This document shows, piece after piece, positions 9,674 to 20,619 of a stretch of 64,000 bases of DNA (positions are counted from its first letter, which is position 1; each line of letters opens with the position of its first letter). Both the position numbers and the translations under genes were made by a program. The DNA lies in contig JAHDIK010000006.1 of assembly GCA_020630795.1 (NCBI GenBank), forward strand, positions 86,655 through 150,654, in the 5' to 3' direction. The notes below the pieces were generated by a model. That model did no database searches. It saw only the letters and a program-made list of their open reading frames with translations, and was not told the origin of the DNA. The DNA comes from Colwellia sp. Lineage in GTDB: Bacteria; Pseudomonadota; Gammaproteobacteria; Enterobacterales; Alteromonadaceae.

Positions 9674-11041
9674 GTGAAAACATTGCAAAAATTAAATATA
9701 GCGCAATTTAAAAACAAGAATATTGTTGTGTTAGGTGCAGGCCTAACAGGACTTTCTTGCGCGCGATTTTTGCAAAAAAATAATGTAGATTTTGTAGTTA
9801 ATGATAGCCGTGACGAACCAGTTGATACTGCGCAATTTAACGAAGACTTTCCAAATGCTAGGTTAGTTTTAGGTAGTTGGAATGCTGACGTTATTAATCA
9901 AGCAGATATATTGTTAGTAAGCCCAGGTATTGATTTATCGGTTGATGCTATTCAATCAAATATTTCTGAGTCATGCGAGGTGATGGGGGATGTAGAGCTC
10001 TATTGCCGACTTAGCGATACTCCTATTTTGGCAGTTACTGGGTCTAATGGTAAATCAACGGTTGTTTCATTATTGGCCTACTTAGGTAAAGCGTTAGGGT
10101 TTAAAACTGAATTAGCAGGGAACATTGGTGTTCCTATTTTAGACTTGCTAAACGACGAGCTAGACTATTTAGTGCTTGAGTTATCAAGCTTTCAGCTTGA
10201 AACAATGAGTAGCATGAATGCTATCGCCTCAAGTATTTTAAATATCAGTGACGATCATTTGGATCGTCATAAAACAATGGCTAATTATACAGCGATTAAG
10301 CAACGTATTTATTCACAAAGTCGTGTTGCAATATTCAATCGTGATGATAAAGCAACACACGCTTCTGACGTAACTGAGAGCGTATCATTTGGGAGTGACG
10401 CGCCAAACGAAAAATCTTTTGGCTTAGCTGTTCATAACAATCATACCTATTTAATGTTTGGTAACGAGAAACTAATAGCCGTTGATGAATTACCGTTGGC
10501 AGGCTTACACAACGCATTAAATTACTTGGCTGCTTTAGCACTAGGACAGCAGGCTGGCTGGTCATTAGAGGCAATGGTCACAAGTTTATCAGGGTTTGAA
10601 GGTTTGCCACATCGCTGTCAGCGCATAGAAACATCAGATAATAAACAATGGATAAATGACTCAAAGGCAACCAATGTTGGCGCTACGTTAGCGGCTATAT
10701 CAGGTTTGTCGTCTCTGTTAACTCAAGATCAAAAGTTAGTATTAATTGCTGGTGGCGATGGCAAGGGGGCAGATTTTTCACCACTTAGTCATCCTATTAA
10801 AGAACACGTTAGCCAGTTGTACGTATTAGGTAAAGATGCAATGAGAATTGCTAACGTAGCAGAACACAGCTTTTGTGTAGACTCGATTGAAGAAGCTGTT
10901 GAATTAGCGGACGCTTGTACGACTGAGGGCGATGTAATTTTATTATCGCCAGCGTGTGCAAGTATCGACATGTTTACTAACTTTGTAGAGCGCGGAAATG
11001 TATTTACTCGTGCAGTACAAACGATGCAGGAGCCTACGTAA
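9674..11041 (+). CDS. murD: UDP-MurNAc-L-alanine:D-glutamate ligase MurD
   Basis: Adds D-glutamate to UDP-MurNAc-L-Ala. The N-terminal UDP site [13 protein letters not shown] begins at about residue 17, ATP loop VTGSNGKST near 121, and the C-terminal domain carries [12 protein letters not shown] typical of MurD. Length 455 aa is usual. The assigned start is GTG at 9674 with only a weak AAAAG upstream; a TTG three codons later would also keep the whole domain, so the exact start is uncertain. It overlaps ftsW by one base. Confidence 0.95.
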   Translation: MKTLQKLNIAQFKNKNIVVLGAGLTGLSCARFLQKNNVDFVVNDSRDEPVDTAQFNEDFPNARLVLGSWNADVINQADILLVSPGIDLSVDAIQSNISESCEVMGDVELYCRLSDTPILAVTGSNGKSTVVSLLAYLGKALGFKTELAGNIGVPILDLLNDELDYLVLELSSFQLETMSSMNAIASSILNISDDHLDRHKTMANYTAIKQRIYSQSRVAIFNRDDKATHASDVTESVSFGSDAPNEKSFGLAVHNNHTYLMFGNEKLIAVDELPLAGLHNALNYLAALALGQQAGWSLEAMVTSLSGFEGLPHRCQRIETSDNKQWINDSKATNVGATLAAISGLSSLLTQDQKLVLIAGGDGKGADFSPLSHPIKEHVSQLYVLGKDAMRIANVAEHSFCVDSIEEAVELADACTTEGDVILLSPACASIDMFTNFVERGNVFTRAVQTMQEPT

Positions 11042-12240
11042 TGACTGTTGCTGCTGAAAACATGAAATTACCTACATTACCTGAGTGGTTAACGCTTAGA
11101 ACAACGCCTGCTTCTACGTTCGACAGAACTTACATCATTTTAGGTGTGGCCATGTATATGATTGGGCTAGTAATGGTAGCTAGTTCTTCAATGCCTATCG
11201 CGGAACGTCTATTTAATAATCCATTTCATTTTATGGTTCGTCATGCAATATACATTGGATTGAGTGTTGGAATCGCAGCTATCGTGATGCAAATCCCTTT
11301 GTCAGCATGGCATAAACACAGTACACACTTACTGATTTTTGGTATTGGTTTACTGGTGGTTGTATTACTGGTTGGGCGTACCGTTAACGGGTCAACTCGC
11401 TGGATTGTTCTTGGGCCTATTACTATTCAAGCCGCAGAACCTGCGAAATTGTTCTTTTTCTGCTATTTAGCGGCTTATCTCGTACGACGCCGTGATGAGG
11501 TTATGGAGAATGTTAAAGGCTTTATTAAGCCATTAATTGTATTTGGCGTTCTTGCTGGTTTATTACTTATTCAGCCTGACTTAGGTACAGTTATTGTGAT
11601 GTTTGTAACCACATTTGGATTGCTATTTTTAGCGGGCGCTAAGTTGTGGCAGTTTATCTCAGTTGCAGGTGTCGGGCTAGTTGCTATTAGTGCTTTGGCC
11701 TATTTTTCTCCGTATAGATGGGCACGTGTAACAGGCTTTTTAGACCCATGGAAAGATGCATTTGGCACAGGTTACCAACTCACTCAATCTCTTATGGCAT
11801 ACGGCCGCGGAGAAGTATTTGGCCAAGGCTTAGGAAACAGTATTCAAAAGCTAGAATATTTACCCGAAGCGCACACAGATTTTGTTATGGCGGTGATGGC
11901 TGAAGAGTTTGGCTTTATTGGTATCGCAGCCATCTTGTTGTTGAGTATAACCTTAGTGATTAAAGCGTTGTTACTTGGGCGTTATGCAGTAAGCAAAGAA
12001 AAGTATTTTGAAGGATTTTTCGCCTATGCCATTGGCATTTGGTTTAGTTTTCAAACCGCTGTTAATTTAGGCGCTAGCGCAGGTATTGTTCCAACAAAAG
12101 GATTAACAATGCCGCTAATTAGTTACGGCGGGAGTTCAATGATCATTATGACCATTGCACTAGTTGTATTATTAAGAATTGACCACGAAATCAGGTTGCA
12201 AAGCATGCAAGCAACCAGTAAAGGGGGTCGAAAGAAATGA
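11041..12240 (+). CDS. ftsW: Septal peptidoglycan glycosyltransferase FtsW
   Basis: SEDS-family polytopic membrane protein that polymerises lipid II during division in complex with FtsI. About ten membrane segments; conserved RWxxLGPxxxQxAEPAK (about residues 120-137), the catalytic-loop aspartate region [10 protein letters not shown] and the C-terminal ISYGGSS motif are present. Length 399 aa is normal. It overlaps murD and murG (ATGA), so the block is translationally coupled. Confidence 0.96.
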   Translation: MTVAAENMKLPTLPEWLTLRTTPASTFDRTYIILGVAMYMIGLVMVASSSMPIAERLFNNPFHFMVRHAIYIGLSVGIAAIVMQIPLSAWHKHSTHLLIFGIGLLVVVLLVGRTVNGSTRWIVLGPITIQAAEPAKLFFFCYLAAYLVRRRDEVMENVKGFIKPLIVFGVLAGLLLIQPDLGTVIVMFVTTFGLLFLAGAKLWQFISVAGVGLVAISALAYFSPYRWARVTGFLDPWKDAFGTGYQLTQSLMAYGRGEVFGQGLGNSIQKLEYLPEAHTDFVMAVMAEEFGFIGIAAILLLSITLVIKALLLGRYAVSKEKYFEGFFAYAIGIWFSFQTAVNLGASAGIVPTKGLTMPLISYGGSSMIIMTIALVVLLRIDHEIRLQSMQATSKGGRKK

Positions 12241-13352
12241 GCGAGACGAACATTTTAAATAACGAACAAACAAAAGCACCTACTATTTTAGTAATGGCTG
12301 GTGGTACTGGCGGACATATATTCCCGGGTATTGCAGTAGCAGATCACCTTAAATCAAAAGGTTGGAATGTACATTGGCTAGGTACGGCTAAACGTATGGA
12401 AGCGACTTTAGTGCCAGAGCACGGTTACGATATTTCTTTTATCAATATTGCAGGACTAAGAAATAAGAACTGGAAAGAATGGTTAAAAACACCGTTTAAA
12501 TTATTACAGTCGGTATTGCAGTCTATTCAAGTTATACGAAAAGTTAAACCTGACGTTGTACTTGGGATGGGGGGCTATGCAAGTGCTCCAGGTGGAGTTG
12601 CTGCTTGGATAATGGGCAAGCCACTAGTGTTGCACGAACAAAATGCAGTAGCGGGTATGAGCAATCGATTTTTAGCTAAGTTAGCGACGAGAGTGTTAAG
12701 CGCTTTTCCTGATGCATTTGAAAGTAAAATTAAGCATGAAGTTATTGGTAATCCTTTACGTAGCGATATTATCGCGATTGATAACGTAATACCTGAACAG
12801 CCAGCAAGTAGTAAAAAAGTATTGGTAGTTGGCGGTAGTTTAGGCGCTAAAGTACTAAATGAAACTGTGCCGCAAGCGATGAAACAAATAAAGCTTCAGA
12901 GTATTGATGTATGGCATCAAACAGGTAAAGGTAATCAAGAATCTGTATTAGAAAGTTACCAGGAATACGGACTACCTGAAGACAAAGTAAAAGTTACGGA
13001 GTTTATTGAAGATATGGCTAAAGCCTATGAATGGGCTGATGTCGTTATATGCAGAGCAGGCGCGTTAACCGTGTCTGAATTAGCGATGGCAGCAAAACCT
13101 GCCGTATTTGTACCATTACCGCATGCTGTAGACGATCATCAAACGAAAAATGCTATGTATTTAGTTTCTCGCGGTGCAGCAAAACTGCTTCCTCAGTCCG
13201 AATTTAACGGTACAACATTAGCACAGTTACTAAATAGTCTATTTATATCAGACACTGTAGTACAAAAAATGGCAAAAGCAGCCCATGATGCTGCACATGC
13301 AGATGCAACCAAAAACGTAGCCGAAATTTGTGCTGAGTTGGGTTCAAAATGA
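12237..13352 (+). CDS. murG: UDP-GlcNAc:lipid I GlcNAc transferase MurG
   Basis: Peripheral inner-membrane GT-B glycosyltransferase that converts lipid I to lipid II. The N-terminal glycine loop [10 protein letters not shown] is at about residues 22-31, the HEQNA segment at about 133-137 and the donor-binding region [12 protein letters not shown] at about 271-282. Length 371 aa includes a roughly 14-residue N-terminal extension relative to E. coli. Overlaps of 4 nt with both ftsW and murC show tight coupling. Confidence 0.96.
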   Translation: MSETNILNNEQTKAPTILVMAGGTGGHIFPGIAVADHLKSKGWNVHWLGTAKRMEATLVPEHGYDISFINIAGLRNKNWKEWLKTPFKLLQSVLQSIQVIRKVKPDVVLGMGGYASAPGGVAAWIMGKPLVLHEQNAVAGMSNRFLAKLATRVLSAFPDAFESKIKHEVIGNPLRSDIIAIDNVIPEQPASSKKVLVVGGSLGAKVLNETVPQAMKQIKLQSIDVWHQTGKGNQESVLESYQEYGLPEDKVKVTEFIEDMAKAYEWADVVICRAGALTVSELAMAAKPAVFVPLPHAVDDHQTKNAMYLVSRGAAKLLPQSEFNGTTLAQLLNSLFISDTVVQKMAKAAHDAAHADATKNVAEICAELGSK

Positions 13353-14806
13353 GTAAAAGAATGACAGAAAACACAACTAAACCATACGAGCGTATGAGAA
13401 CCCCAGAAATGAGACGTGTAAAACGTATTCATTTTGTTGGTATTGGTGGCGCCGGTATGGGCGGAATAGCAGAAGTTTTATTAAACGAAGGTTATGAAAT
13501 AACCGGATCTGACATTGGTGAAAACCTAGTTGTGAAGCGATTAACAGCTTTAGGTGCAAAAGTTACGATTGGTCATCATCAAGACAATATTAAAGGGGCT
13601 AGCGTAATCGTAGTGTCTACCGCTATAGATAAGTCTAACCCTGAAATACAACACGCTATAGAGCAAAGAATACCGGTAGTACGTAGAGCTGAAATGTTAG
13701 CGGAACTCATGCGCTTTAGGCATGGTGTAGCGATTGCTGGAACGCATGGTAAAACTACTACTACAAGTTTGATTTCTAGCGTATTTGCAGAAGCACAGCT
13801 TGATCCTACCTTTGTTATTGGTGGTTTGCTGAATAGTGCGGGTACCAATGCACGTTTAGGAAATAGTCGTTACTTAATCGCTGAAGCAGACGAAAGCGAT
13901 GCATCATTTTTACACCTTCAACCAATGGTAGCGGTAGTCACCAATATTGATGAAGACCACATGGAAACTTATCAAGGTGATTTTGAAAAGCTTAAAGACA
14001 CCTACATAGAGTTTTTACATAACTTACCTTTTTATGGCTTAGCGGTTGTATGTATCGATAATCCTGTAGTGCGAGAGTTGCTTCCACGTATTGGCCGCCA
14101 AGTGATTACTTATGGTTTTTCGTCTGACGCCGACGTGCAAGCGACAGAATTTACACAAACCAACGGTATGAGTTATTTCACTGTTAATCGAGTAGGGAAA
14201 AAACCACTTAAATTAAGTGTTAATTTGCCGGGCGAACACAATGTATTAAATGCATTAGCGAGTATTGCTGTTGCAACTGATGAAAATGTAGAAGATGGCG
14301 CGATAAAGTCAGCGTTAGAAAAATTTGCCGGTATTGGTAGACGTTTTGAACAATTAACAACGTTTAAAACCGATAAAGGCGAAATGATATTAGTGGATGA
14401 TTACGGTCACCACCCAAGAGAAGTACAAGCAACTATTAAAGCGATGCGAAACGGCTGGCCTGAGAAACGTTTAGTTATGATTTTTCAACCACATCGTTAC
14501 TCAAGAACGCGTGATTTATATGAAGACTTCGTAGAAGTGCTATCTGAGGTTGATAGCTTATTCCTACTCGATGTTTACGCGGCAGGTGAAGCCTTAGTAA
14601 CTGGTGCAGACAGTAAAAGTTTAGCACGAAGCATTCGTCAACGCGGCCAAGTAGAGCCTATTTACGTAAGTGATGTAACTAAGTTAGAAGAGTTACTCGT
14701 GAATCATCTAAATGATGGTGACATGGTCATTACGCAAGGTGCAGGAAATATTGGCGCCATCGCGAAGTCTTTGGCAACAAGCTCACTACTTGGAGGTAAT
14801 TCATAG
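13349..14806 (+). CDS. murC: UDP-MurNAc:L-alanine ligase MurC
   Basis: First Mur ligase, adding L-alanine to UDP-MurNAc. The N-terminal dinucleotide-like motif [12 protein letters not shown] is near residues 28-39, the ATP loop GTHGKTTTT near 130-138, and [10 protein letters not shown] near 346-355 lies in the third domain. Length 485 aa is normal. The ATG overlaps the murG stop; internal ATG codons at residues 5 and 15 could also start. Its stop overlaps the GTG start of ddlB by one base. Confidence 0.96.
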   Translation: MSKRMTENTTKPYERMRTPEMRRVKRIHFVGIGGAGMGGIAEVLLNEGYEITGSDIGENLVVKRLTALGAKVTIGHHQDNIKGASVIVVSTAIDKSNPEIQHAIEQRIPVVRRAEMLAELMRFRHGVAIAGTHGKTTTTSLISSVFAEAQLDPTFVIGGLLNSAGTNARLGNSRYLIAEADESDASFLHLQPMVAVVTNIDEDHMETYQGDFEKLKDTYIEFLHNLPFYGLAVVCIDNPVVRELLPRIGRQVITYGFSSDADVQATEFTQTNGMSYFTVNRVGKKPLKLSVNLPGEHNVLNALASIAVATDENVEDGAIKSALEKFAGIGRRFEQLTTFKTDKGEMILVDDYGHHPREVQATIKAMRNGWPEKRLVMIFQPHRYSRTRDLYEDFVEVLSEVDSLFLLDVYAAGEALVTGADSKSLARSIRQRGQVEPIYVSDVTKLEELLVNHLNDGDMVITQGAGNIGAIAKSLATSSLLGGNS

Positions 14807-15738
14807 TGAAGCCTTTAAAAGAACAAAAAATAGCCGTGTTATATGGCGGTAATTCAGCAGAACGAAATGTTTCGCTTAATTCTGGAGCTGCTGTAGCTAA
14901 AGGGTTGATAGCTTCTGGCTTTTCTGTAGAGCTAATCGATACTCAAGGCTTTTGTTTAAGTGACTTAACTAAGCAAGGTATTGAACGAGTTTTTATTGCA
15001 TTACACGGACGAGGTGGTGAAGACGGTTGTGTTCAAGGTGCTCTGGAGTACATGAATATTCCTTACACAGGTTCAGGTGTTTTGGGTTCTGCTCTTTCAA
15101 TGGACAAAATTAGAAGTAAACAGGTATTTCAGGCACTAAATATACCGACGGCACCATTTAAAATTGCAGAAAAAAGTACATATAAAACGGGAGATGCTAG
15201 CCAACTTCTTGCAGATTTAGGGCAAAAAGTAATGGTTAAACCGGCGAATGAAGGCTCAAGTATCGGTATGGCGATGGCTGACAATACTGACTTGTTGCAC
15301 GAAGCGTTAACAGCTGCGTTTAAATATGACGAGCAAGTATTGGTAGAAGCATGGATAACAGGGCCAGAGTACACGGTTGCCATTTTAGGCGATAAAGCTT
15401 TACCAGCTATTCATATGGAAACACCGCGTTCTTTTTATGATTACGAAGCTAAATATCAATCTAAAAGTACGCAATATCATTGCCCTTGTGGTTTAAATGA
15501 TGAAGACGAAAAAGCATTACAAAGTGTTGCATTACGTGCATTTGAAGCGACGGGTGCGAAAGGTTGGGGACGTGTTGACGTAATGCGCAGTAACGATAAT
15601 GGCTGGCAGGTACTGGAAGTGAACACTGTTCCGGGAATGACTGAAACGTCGCTTGTACCCAAAGCAGCTAAAGAATTTGGTTTGAACTTTAATGAGCTTG
15701 TAACTGAAGTACTTACAATGAGTGCAGCGGGTAGTTGA
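14806..15738 (+). CDS. ddlB: D-alanine:D-alanine ligase DdlB
   Basis: ATP-grasp enzyme joining two D-alanines for MurF. The start HGRGGEDG motif (about residues 65-72), [11 protein letters not shown] (about 144-154) and the C-terminal [15 protein letters not shown] are the family's ATP/Mg-binding signatures. Length 310 aa is normal. Start GTG at 14806 is supported by GGAGGT about 8 nt upstream; it uses the last base of the murC stop. ftsQ follows after 6 nt. Confidence 0.96.
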   Translation: MKPLKEQKIAVLYGGNSAERNVSLNSGAAVAKGLIASGFSVELIDTQGFCLSDLTKQGIERVFIALHGRGGEDGCVQGALEYMNIPYTGSGVLGSALSMDKIRSKQVFQALNIPTAPFKIAEKSTYKTGDASQLLADLGQKVMVKPANEGSSIGMAMADNTDLLHEALTAAFKYDEQVLVEAWITGPEYTVAILGDKALPAIHMETPRSFYDYEAKYQSKSTQYHCPCGLNDEDEKALQSVALRAFEATGAKGWGRVDVMRSNDNGWQVLEVNTVPGMTETSLVPKAAKEFGLNFNELVTEVLTMSAAGS

Positions 15739-15744
15739 TAAAAT

Positions 15745-16503
15745 ATGACTGAAAATAACCTAAAACAAAAAATAAAGAAAATCGACGTAGCCTTTTGGGC
15801 TGGCGTGGTTTTCTTTGCTGTTGTTGTTGGGTTTATATTTTCGTTTGGTATGTTTTTAACTGAACGTTTATCTGAAGATGAGTCGGTTCCAGTTACTTCA
15901 ATCGTTGTATCGGGTGAAATGAAATATACCGATAAAGAAGAAGTAGAAAGCGTTGTTGAAAACATTGGAATGGGTAACTTCTTTAAGGTTGATGTAAACG
16001 AAGTGCAAGGCGCTGTTAATACTTTACCTTGGGTTTATTCGGTAGCGGTGCGAAAGCAATGGCCGAATGAGTTAAAAGTATATGTGGTTGACCAACGTCC
16101 AATTGCTCATTGGAATGGCGACTCATATATCAATGTGTACGGCGAAGTTTTCCAAGTAGGTTCAGCTCACAAGTCTTTGAACTTACCTGAATTTTTTGGG
16201 CCTGAAGGGACAGAAGATTTAGCAATAGAAAATTATATTAATTTGAATCAGTTACTGAGTTTTGGTGGCTTCAATATTTCTGAATTAGTTTTGTCTGAAC
16301 GCTATGCATGGCAATTAACTTTACAAAGTGGCGTAAGGCTAAATTTGGGTAGAGAAAACAGGGTAGAACGTATTCAGCGTTTTATGGATGCATACCCAAA
16401 TATTGAACTGAAAGACGATACACAAATTGATTACGTAGATCTTAGATACGACACCGGCTTTGCGGTTGGGTTTAAATCAACAAATATGAATGAAAGAGTT
16501 TAA
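15745..16503 (+). CDS. ftsQ: Cell division protein FtsQ
   Basis: Bitopic membrane protein that recruits and regulates the FtsBL-FtsWI complex. Cytoplasmic N-terminus of about 14 residues, one membrane segment (about 15-37), then a periplasmic POTRA domain (about 48-118) ending in the conserved WVYSVAVRKQWPNELKVYVVDQRPIAHW stretch (described here by its parts: WVYSV, RKQWP, QRPIA), and a beta domain. Length 252 aa is typical. Six nt after ddlB and 5 nt before ftsA. Confidence 0.95.
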   Translation: MTENNLKQKIKKIDVAFWAGVVFFAVVVGFIFSFGMFLTERLSEDESVPVTSIVVSGEMKYTDKEEVESVVENIGMGNFFKVDVNEVQGAVNTLPWVYSVAVRKQWPNELKVYVVDQRPIAHWNGDSYINVYGEVFQVGSAHKSLNLPEFFGPEGTEDLAIENYINLNQLLSFGGFNISELVLSERYAWQLTLQSGVRLNLGRENRVERIQRFMDAYPNIELKDDTQIDYVDLRYDTGFAVGFKSTNMNERV

Positions 16504-16508
16504 CGTTA

Positions 16509-17744
16509 ATGTCAAAAATAATAGATAGAAACCTCGTTGTTGGCTTAGATATTGGAACATCCAAAATATCTGTTGCTGTAGGTGAAATTACACCTGACAG
16601 GAAGTTAAGCATTGTAGGTGTTGGTAGCCAGCCAGCGCGTGGAATGGATAAAGGCGGAGTAAACGACCTTAATCTTGTGATTCAATCCATTCAACGTGCA
16701 ATAAATGAAGCTGAGTTGATGGCAGATTGCCATATAACCTCTGTCTACCTTGGTATTTCAGGCAAGCATATTAGTTGCCAGAACGAAAATGGCATGGTGC
16801 CAATTAACGACAAAGAAGTTGTTCAAGAAGACGTAGACAACGTAATTCATACTGCTCGTTCAGTACCTATTTCAGCAGAGCGACGCATGTTACATGTGTT
16901 ACCTCAAGAATTTAGCATTGATGTACAAGATGGAATAAAAAGTCCAATTGGTATGTCAGGCGTTCGTATGGAAGCAAAGGTTCATATCGTTACATGTGCA
17001 AACGATATGGCGAAAAATATTGTGAAGTGTGTAGAACGTTGTGACTTAAAAGCTGATCAACTAATTTTCTCAGCGTTAGCATCAAGTTACGCCGTGTTAA
17101 CAGATGATGAGAAAGAGTTAGGTATATGTGTTGTTGATATTGGTGCTGGAACTATTGATATTGCGGTATTTACTGGTGGAGCATTGCGCCATACAGCAGT
17201 TATCCCTGTAGCTGGTAATCAAGTAACAAGCGATATTTCAAAAATATTTAGAACGCCATTGAGTCACGCAGAAGAAATTAAAGTGCAATACGCATGTGCA
17301 TTACGACAAATGGTTAGCATGGAAGAGAACATTGAAGTGCCAAGCGTAGGTGGAAGACCAGCTCGCTCAATGTCTCGTCATACTTTAGCTGAAGTTGTTG
17401 AACCAAGATACCATGAACTGTTTGAATTAATTCAAGAAACTGTTCGTGAAGCAGGGCTAGAAGATCAAATAGCTGCCGGTTATGTATTAACTGGTGGAAC
17501 GTCAAAAATGGAAGGCGTAGTTGAATTTGCTGAAGAGGTTTTTCAAATGCCTGTGCGAGTAGCAACACCTAAAGACGTTACTGGACTACAAGAATACGTA
17601 AATGATCCAACATATTCGACCGTTGTTGGGTTATTACATTACGGAATGCAAGCAAATGAACAACAAAATAGTGAATTAAAACCGAATGATAGTGTAAGAT
17701 CTATCGGTTCTCGAATTGTTGCTTGGTTCAAAGGCGAGTTTTAG
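16509..17744 (+). CDS. ftsA: Cell division actin-like protein FtsA
   Basis: Actin-like ATPase that tethers FtsZ filaments to the inner membrane. GLDIGTSKISVAVGE near residues 13-27 and VVDIGAGTIDIAVF near 207-220 are the two phosphate-binding loops; TGGTSKMEGV near 329-338 is the adenosine motif. The C-terminal IGSRIVAWFKGEF is the amphipathic membrane-targeting helix. Length 411 aa is normal. A 96-nt gap with a small hairpin separates it from ftsZ. Confidence 0.97.
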   Translation: MSKIIDRNLVVGLDIGTSKISVAVGEITPDRKLSIVGVGSQPARGMDKGGVNDLNLVIQSIQRAINEAELMADCHITSVYLGISGKHISCQNENGMVPINDKEVVQEDVDNVIHTARSVPISAERRMLHVLPQEFSIDVQDGIKSPIGMSGVRMEAKVHIVTCANDMAKNIVKCVERCDLKADQLIFSALASSYAVLTDDEKELGICVVDIGAGTIDIAVFTGGALRHTAVIPVAGNQVTSDISKIFRTPLSHAEEIKVQYACALRQMVSMEENIEVPSVGGRPARSMSRHTLAEVVEPRYHELFELIQETVREAGLEDQIAAGYVLTGGTSKMEGVVEFAEEVFQMPVRVATPKDVTGLQEYVNDPTYSTVVGLLHYGMQANEQQNSELKPNDSVRSIGSRIVAWFKGEF

Positions 17745-17766
17745 AAAAAGAAAAGAAGTAAACCTG

Positions 17767-17787
17767 GCTTTATCTAATCAATAAAGC
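17767..17787 (+). other. Small inverted repeat between ftsA and ftsZ
   Basis: GCTTTAT at 17767-17773 is complementary to ATAAAGC at 17781-17787 with a 7-nt loop. It is AT-rich and has no U-run, so it is not a convincing terminator; it could be an mRNA processing or operator site, or chance. Confidence 0.3.
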
Positions 17788-17840
17788 TGAATTAATACAG
17801 TTTTGGTGGAACAAAACATTATATAAATCGGAGAAGAAAA

Positions 17841-19004
17841 ATGTTTGAACTAATGGAAGAACACAACGAAGAAGCAGTCATCAAAGTTATTGGTGTTGGT
17901 GGCGGTGGCGGCAACGCTGTTGAGCATATGGTTACTCAAACAATTGAGGGTGTAGAATTTATAACAGCTAACACTGACTCTCAAGCGTTACGTAACTCAT
18001 CTGCAAATGTAACCTTACAGCTAGGTGGCGATGTTACTAAAGGCCTAGGTGCTGGTGCTAACCCTGAAATTGGCCGCAGATCTGCAGAAGAAGATCGTGA
18101 AACGATTAAAGAAACTCTGCAAGGTGCTGATATGATTTTTATTGCTGCCGGAATGGGTGGTGGTACAGGTACTGGTGCTGCACCAGTAGTTGCTGAAATT
18201 GCGAAAGAAATGGGTATTTTAACGGTAGCTGTAGTGACTAAACCTTTCCCATTTGAAGGTAAAAAGCGTATGAATTACGCAGAGCAGGGTACCGAGTTTT
18301 TAACAAAAAATGTTGATTCACTTATTACTATACCGAACGAGAAGCTATTAAAAGTATTAGGCCCTGGTACAAGTTTATTAGACGCTTTTAAAGCGGCTAA
18401 CAACGTATTACTAGGTGCGGTTCAAGGTATTGCAGAACTTATTACACGTCCTGGTTTAATTAACGTGGATTTTGCCGATGTTCGTACAGTAATGTCTGAA
18501 ATGGGCACAGCAATGATGGGGTCTGGTATCGCATCAGGTGAAGATCGTGCTGAAGAAGCTGCAGAAGCTGCAATTTCAAGTCCACTACTTGAAGACGTAG
18601 ATTTAGCTGGTGCTCGTGGTATTTTAGTTAATATTACAGCAGGTATGGATATTAGTATCGACGAATTTGAAACTGTTGGTAATGCCGTTAAAGCATTCGC
18701 ATCAGAAAACGCAACGGTTGTTGTTGGTGCGGTAATTGACCCAGAAATGACTGAAGATCTACGTGTAACAGTTGTTGCAACAGGTATTGGTGCAGAGCGT
18801 AAGCCTGACATTACGTTAGTAAATCCAGCGCCACAAGTTGAACAACAAGTTGTAGGTGGTGATTATGTTCCTAGCCCACAGTTAGACGTTAATCCTTCTG
18901 CTGTTGCAATGCCAGAAAGCAACGCTCAGGTTCAGAAAGTTGCAGCGACAGACTTAGACAACTATTTAGATATTCCTGCTTTTTTACGTAAACAAGCAGA
19001 TTAA
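17841..19004 (+). CDS. ftsZ: Cell division tubulin homologue FtsZ
   Basis: GTPase that polymerises into the Z ring. The tubulin signature GGGTGTG is at residues 106-112, the N-terminal [10 protein letters not shown] at 18-27, and the T7 synergy loop [10 protein letters not shown] near 210-219. A variable linker leads to the C-terminal peptide [12 protein letters not shown], which binds FtsA, ZipA and ZapD. Length 387 aa is normal. ZapD, one of its regulators, is encoded 6 kb downstream on the other strand. Confidence 0.98.
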   Translation: MFELMEEHNEEAVIKVIGVGGGGGNAVEHMVTQTIEGVEFITANTDSQALRNSSANVTLQLGGDVTKGLGAGANPEIGRRSAEEDRETIKETLQGADMIFIAAGMGGGTGTGAAPVVAEIAKEMGILTVAVVTKPFPFEGKKRMNYAEQGTEFLTKNVDSLITIPNEKLLKVLGPGTSLLDAFKAANNVLLGAVQGIAELITRPGLINVDFADVRTVMSEMGTAMMGSGIASGEDRAEEAAEAAISSPLLEDVDLAGARGILVNITAGMDISIDEFETVGNAVKAFASENATVVVGAVIDPEMTEDLRVTVVATGIGAERKPDITLVNPAPQVEQQVVGGDYVPSPQLDVNPSAVAMPESNAQVQKVAATDLDNYLDIPAFLRKQAD

Positions 19005-19026
19005 TCGGTTTTAAAAAGCCGTCGTT

Positions 19027-19055
19027 TTGATTATATAGAGGAAATTTGCTATATT
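19027..19055 (+). promoter_or_regulatory. Predicted promoter of lpxC
   Basis: TTGATT at 19027-19032, a 17-nt spacer and TATATT at 19050-19055 form a good sigma70-like promoter in the 107-nt ftsZ-lpxC gap. It would give a 5' leader of about 50 nt. lpxC is known to have its own promoter in other gammaproteobacteria. Confidence 0.55.
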
Positions 19056-19111
19056 ACGCGCCCGCTGAAAAGCAGGTAAGAAATTAAGCAAACCGCTGAA
19101 AAAGGCTATTT

Positions 19112-20029
19112 ATGATAACTCAACGTACTATTAAAGACAGTGTTTCTGCTGTTGGTGTAGGGCTACACAAAGGTGAAAAGGTGCAGATCACTCTCCGTCC
19201 TGCGTCTGCCAATACCGGAATTATTTTCCGTCGTGTAGATCTGAAACCAATTGTAGACATTAAAGCATCACCTGAAGCTGTAGGTGAAACGACTTTATGT
19301 ACGTGTTTAGTCAATGAAGAAGGTGTGAAGATTTCCACCGTCGAACACCTTCTTGCAGCCGTAGCGTCTCTAGGAATTGATAATTTAATTATTGATGTTG
19401 ATTCAGCAGAAGTTCCTATCATGGATGGTAGTTCACTTCCTTTTGTATATCTCATTCAATCGGTTGGTATTGAAACGTCTAAAGTCGCTAAGCGTTTTAT
19501 TCGTATTACTAAAACCATTCGTGTTGAAGAAGGTGATAAGTGGGCTGAGTTAAGACCTTATGAAGGTTTTAGGGTCAACTTTGCTATTGAATTTAATCAT
19601 CCTGTTATTGCAAACACTTGTCAGACAATGAGTATGGATCTGTCAAGTTGTGCTTTTATTAAAGACATTAGTCGAGCGCGCACATTTGGTTTTATGCAAG
19701 ATATTGATTTTCTCCGATCTCATGATCTTGCATTGGGCGGAAGTTTAGAAAATGCGATTGTACTTGATGAGTACCGCATGCTTAACAAAGATGATTTACG
19801 ATACGACGACGAATTTGTAAAACATAAGATACTTGATGCTATTGGTGACTTGTATATGGGCGGCACCAGCATTTTGGGTGAGCTAAATGCATTTAAATCA
19901 GGGCACGCGCTTAACAATATTTTGCTTAGAGAAGTATTTAAGCAGAAAGAGTCGTGGGAATGGGTAACTTTTGAAAATGACGAAAAAGCTCCGATAGAAT
20001 ATCAGGAACTTAATACCTCAACATTTTAG
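19112..20029 (+). CDS. lpxC: UDP-3-O-acyl-N-acetylglucosamine deacetylase LpxC
   Basis: Zinc deacetylase that commits UDP-acyl-GlcNAc to lipid A synthesis. Zinc ligands lie in [15 protein letters not shown] (about residues 77-91) and [10 protein letters not shown] (about 237-246); the catalytic FKSGHALNN is near 259-267. Length 305 aa matches E. coli. It closes the dcw cluster and is followed by a terminator. Its presence shows a lipopolysaccharide outer membrane. Confidence 0.97.
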   Translation: MITQRTIKDSVSAVGVGLHKGEKVQITLRPASANTGIIFRRVDLKPIVDIKASPEAVGETTLCTCLVNEEGVKISTVEHLLAAVASLGIDNLIIDVDSAEVPIMDGSSLPFVYLIQSVGIETSKVAKRFIRITKTIRVEEGDKWAELRPYEGFRVNFAIEFNHPVIANTCQTMSMDLSSCAFIKDISRARTFGFMQDIDFLRSHDLALGGSLENAIVLDEYRMLNKDDLRYDDEFVKHKILDAIGDLYMGGTSILGELNAFKSGHALNNILLREVFKQKESWEWVTFENDEKAPIEYQELNTSTF

Positions 20030-20063
20030 TTAATATTATTTGGGGTAATATTCAGTATATAAG

Positions 20064-20087
20064 GCCAGTTAATAGACTGGCTTTTTT
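20064..20087 (+). terminator. Terminator after lpxC
   Basis: Stem GCCAGT (20064-20069) pairs with ACTGGC (20076-20081) over a 6-nt loop, followed by six T. It lies 35 nt after the lpxC stop and ends the dcw transcription unit. Confidence 0.8.
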
Positions 20088-20118
20088 GTGCGTGCTTACC
20101 TGTAGCTAGATCACAAGG

Positions 20119-20583
20119 TTAGTCTTTAGCGTGGCTCGCGAGCTTTTCTAACTTTTCTTTTAAACTCTTCGGCGCTTTTTTTGCGATATCACGTAAATCA
20201 TCAGCTGTTTTTTTAGGTATTGACGTAGATTGCGACAAAGACGCGGTTTGAATAGGCTTAGTGGCATTATTTCTGTACGGCGATACTTTAATGTCTATTT
20301 GATTAAATTGACCTTGAGTTACTTCAAATAATTTTTGACTGATTTTTGTACGTTCAAATTGTAATCGTTGACTCCAAACGGAAGAATTCACCTCAATAAC
20401 TAACTTATTTTTATTAAAATTTGCAATATGCCATACATCTTCTGGTAGGTCAGGGCAGGTTTGTCGTACAATGTCTTTTAATTGTGTTAAAGAGTTGGTT
20501 TTTTCCCTTATATATGACAAAGTGCTTTTCTTTGATAAAATCAACGAAGACATATCTAAAGGGCTTTTTGATTTTCGAGCCAT
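20119..20583 (-). CDS. dciA: DciA/DUF721-family replicative helicase operator
   Basis: 154-aa protein of the DUF721 family, identified elsewhere as DciA, which helps load the DnaB helicase in bacteria that lack DnaC. The DUF721-type fold spans about residues 20-105, with the conserved W-hydrophobic pattern around SSVWSQRLQFER and a basic C-terminal tail. It reads against lpxC and diverges from the M23 peptidase, a location near lpxC and secA also seen in Pseudomonas. Function is from the family; no catalytic motif exists to check. Confidence 0.78.
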   Translation of the reverse strand: MARKSKSPLDMSSLILSKKSTLSYIREKTNSLTQLKDIVRQTCPDLPEDVWHIANFNKNKLVIEVNSSVWSQRLQFERTKISQKLFEVTQGQFNQIDIKVSPYRNNATKPIQTASLSQSTSIPKKTADDLRDIAKKAPKSLKEKLEKLASHAKD

Positions 20584-20619
20584 ATATTAAAAACCTAGAA
20601 TTGAGCTAAAACAACAAAC

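Noticed and set aside
15477-15965. 162-codon minus-strand open frame across the ddlB-ftsQ junction
   Set aside because: Low-complexity Ser/Thr-rich translation opposite two well-conserved genes; a shadow frame.
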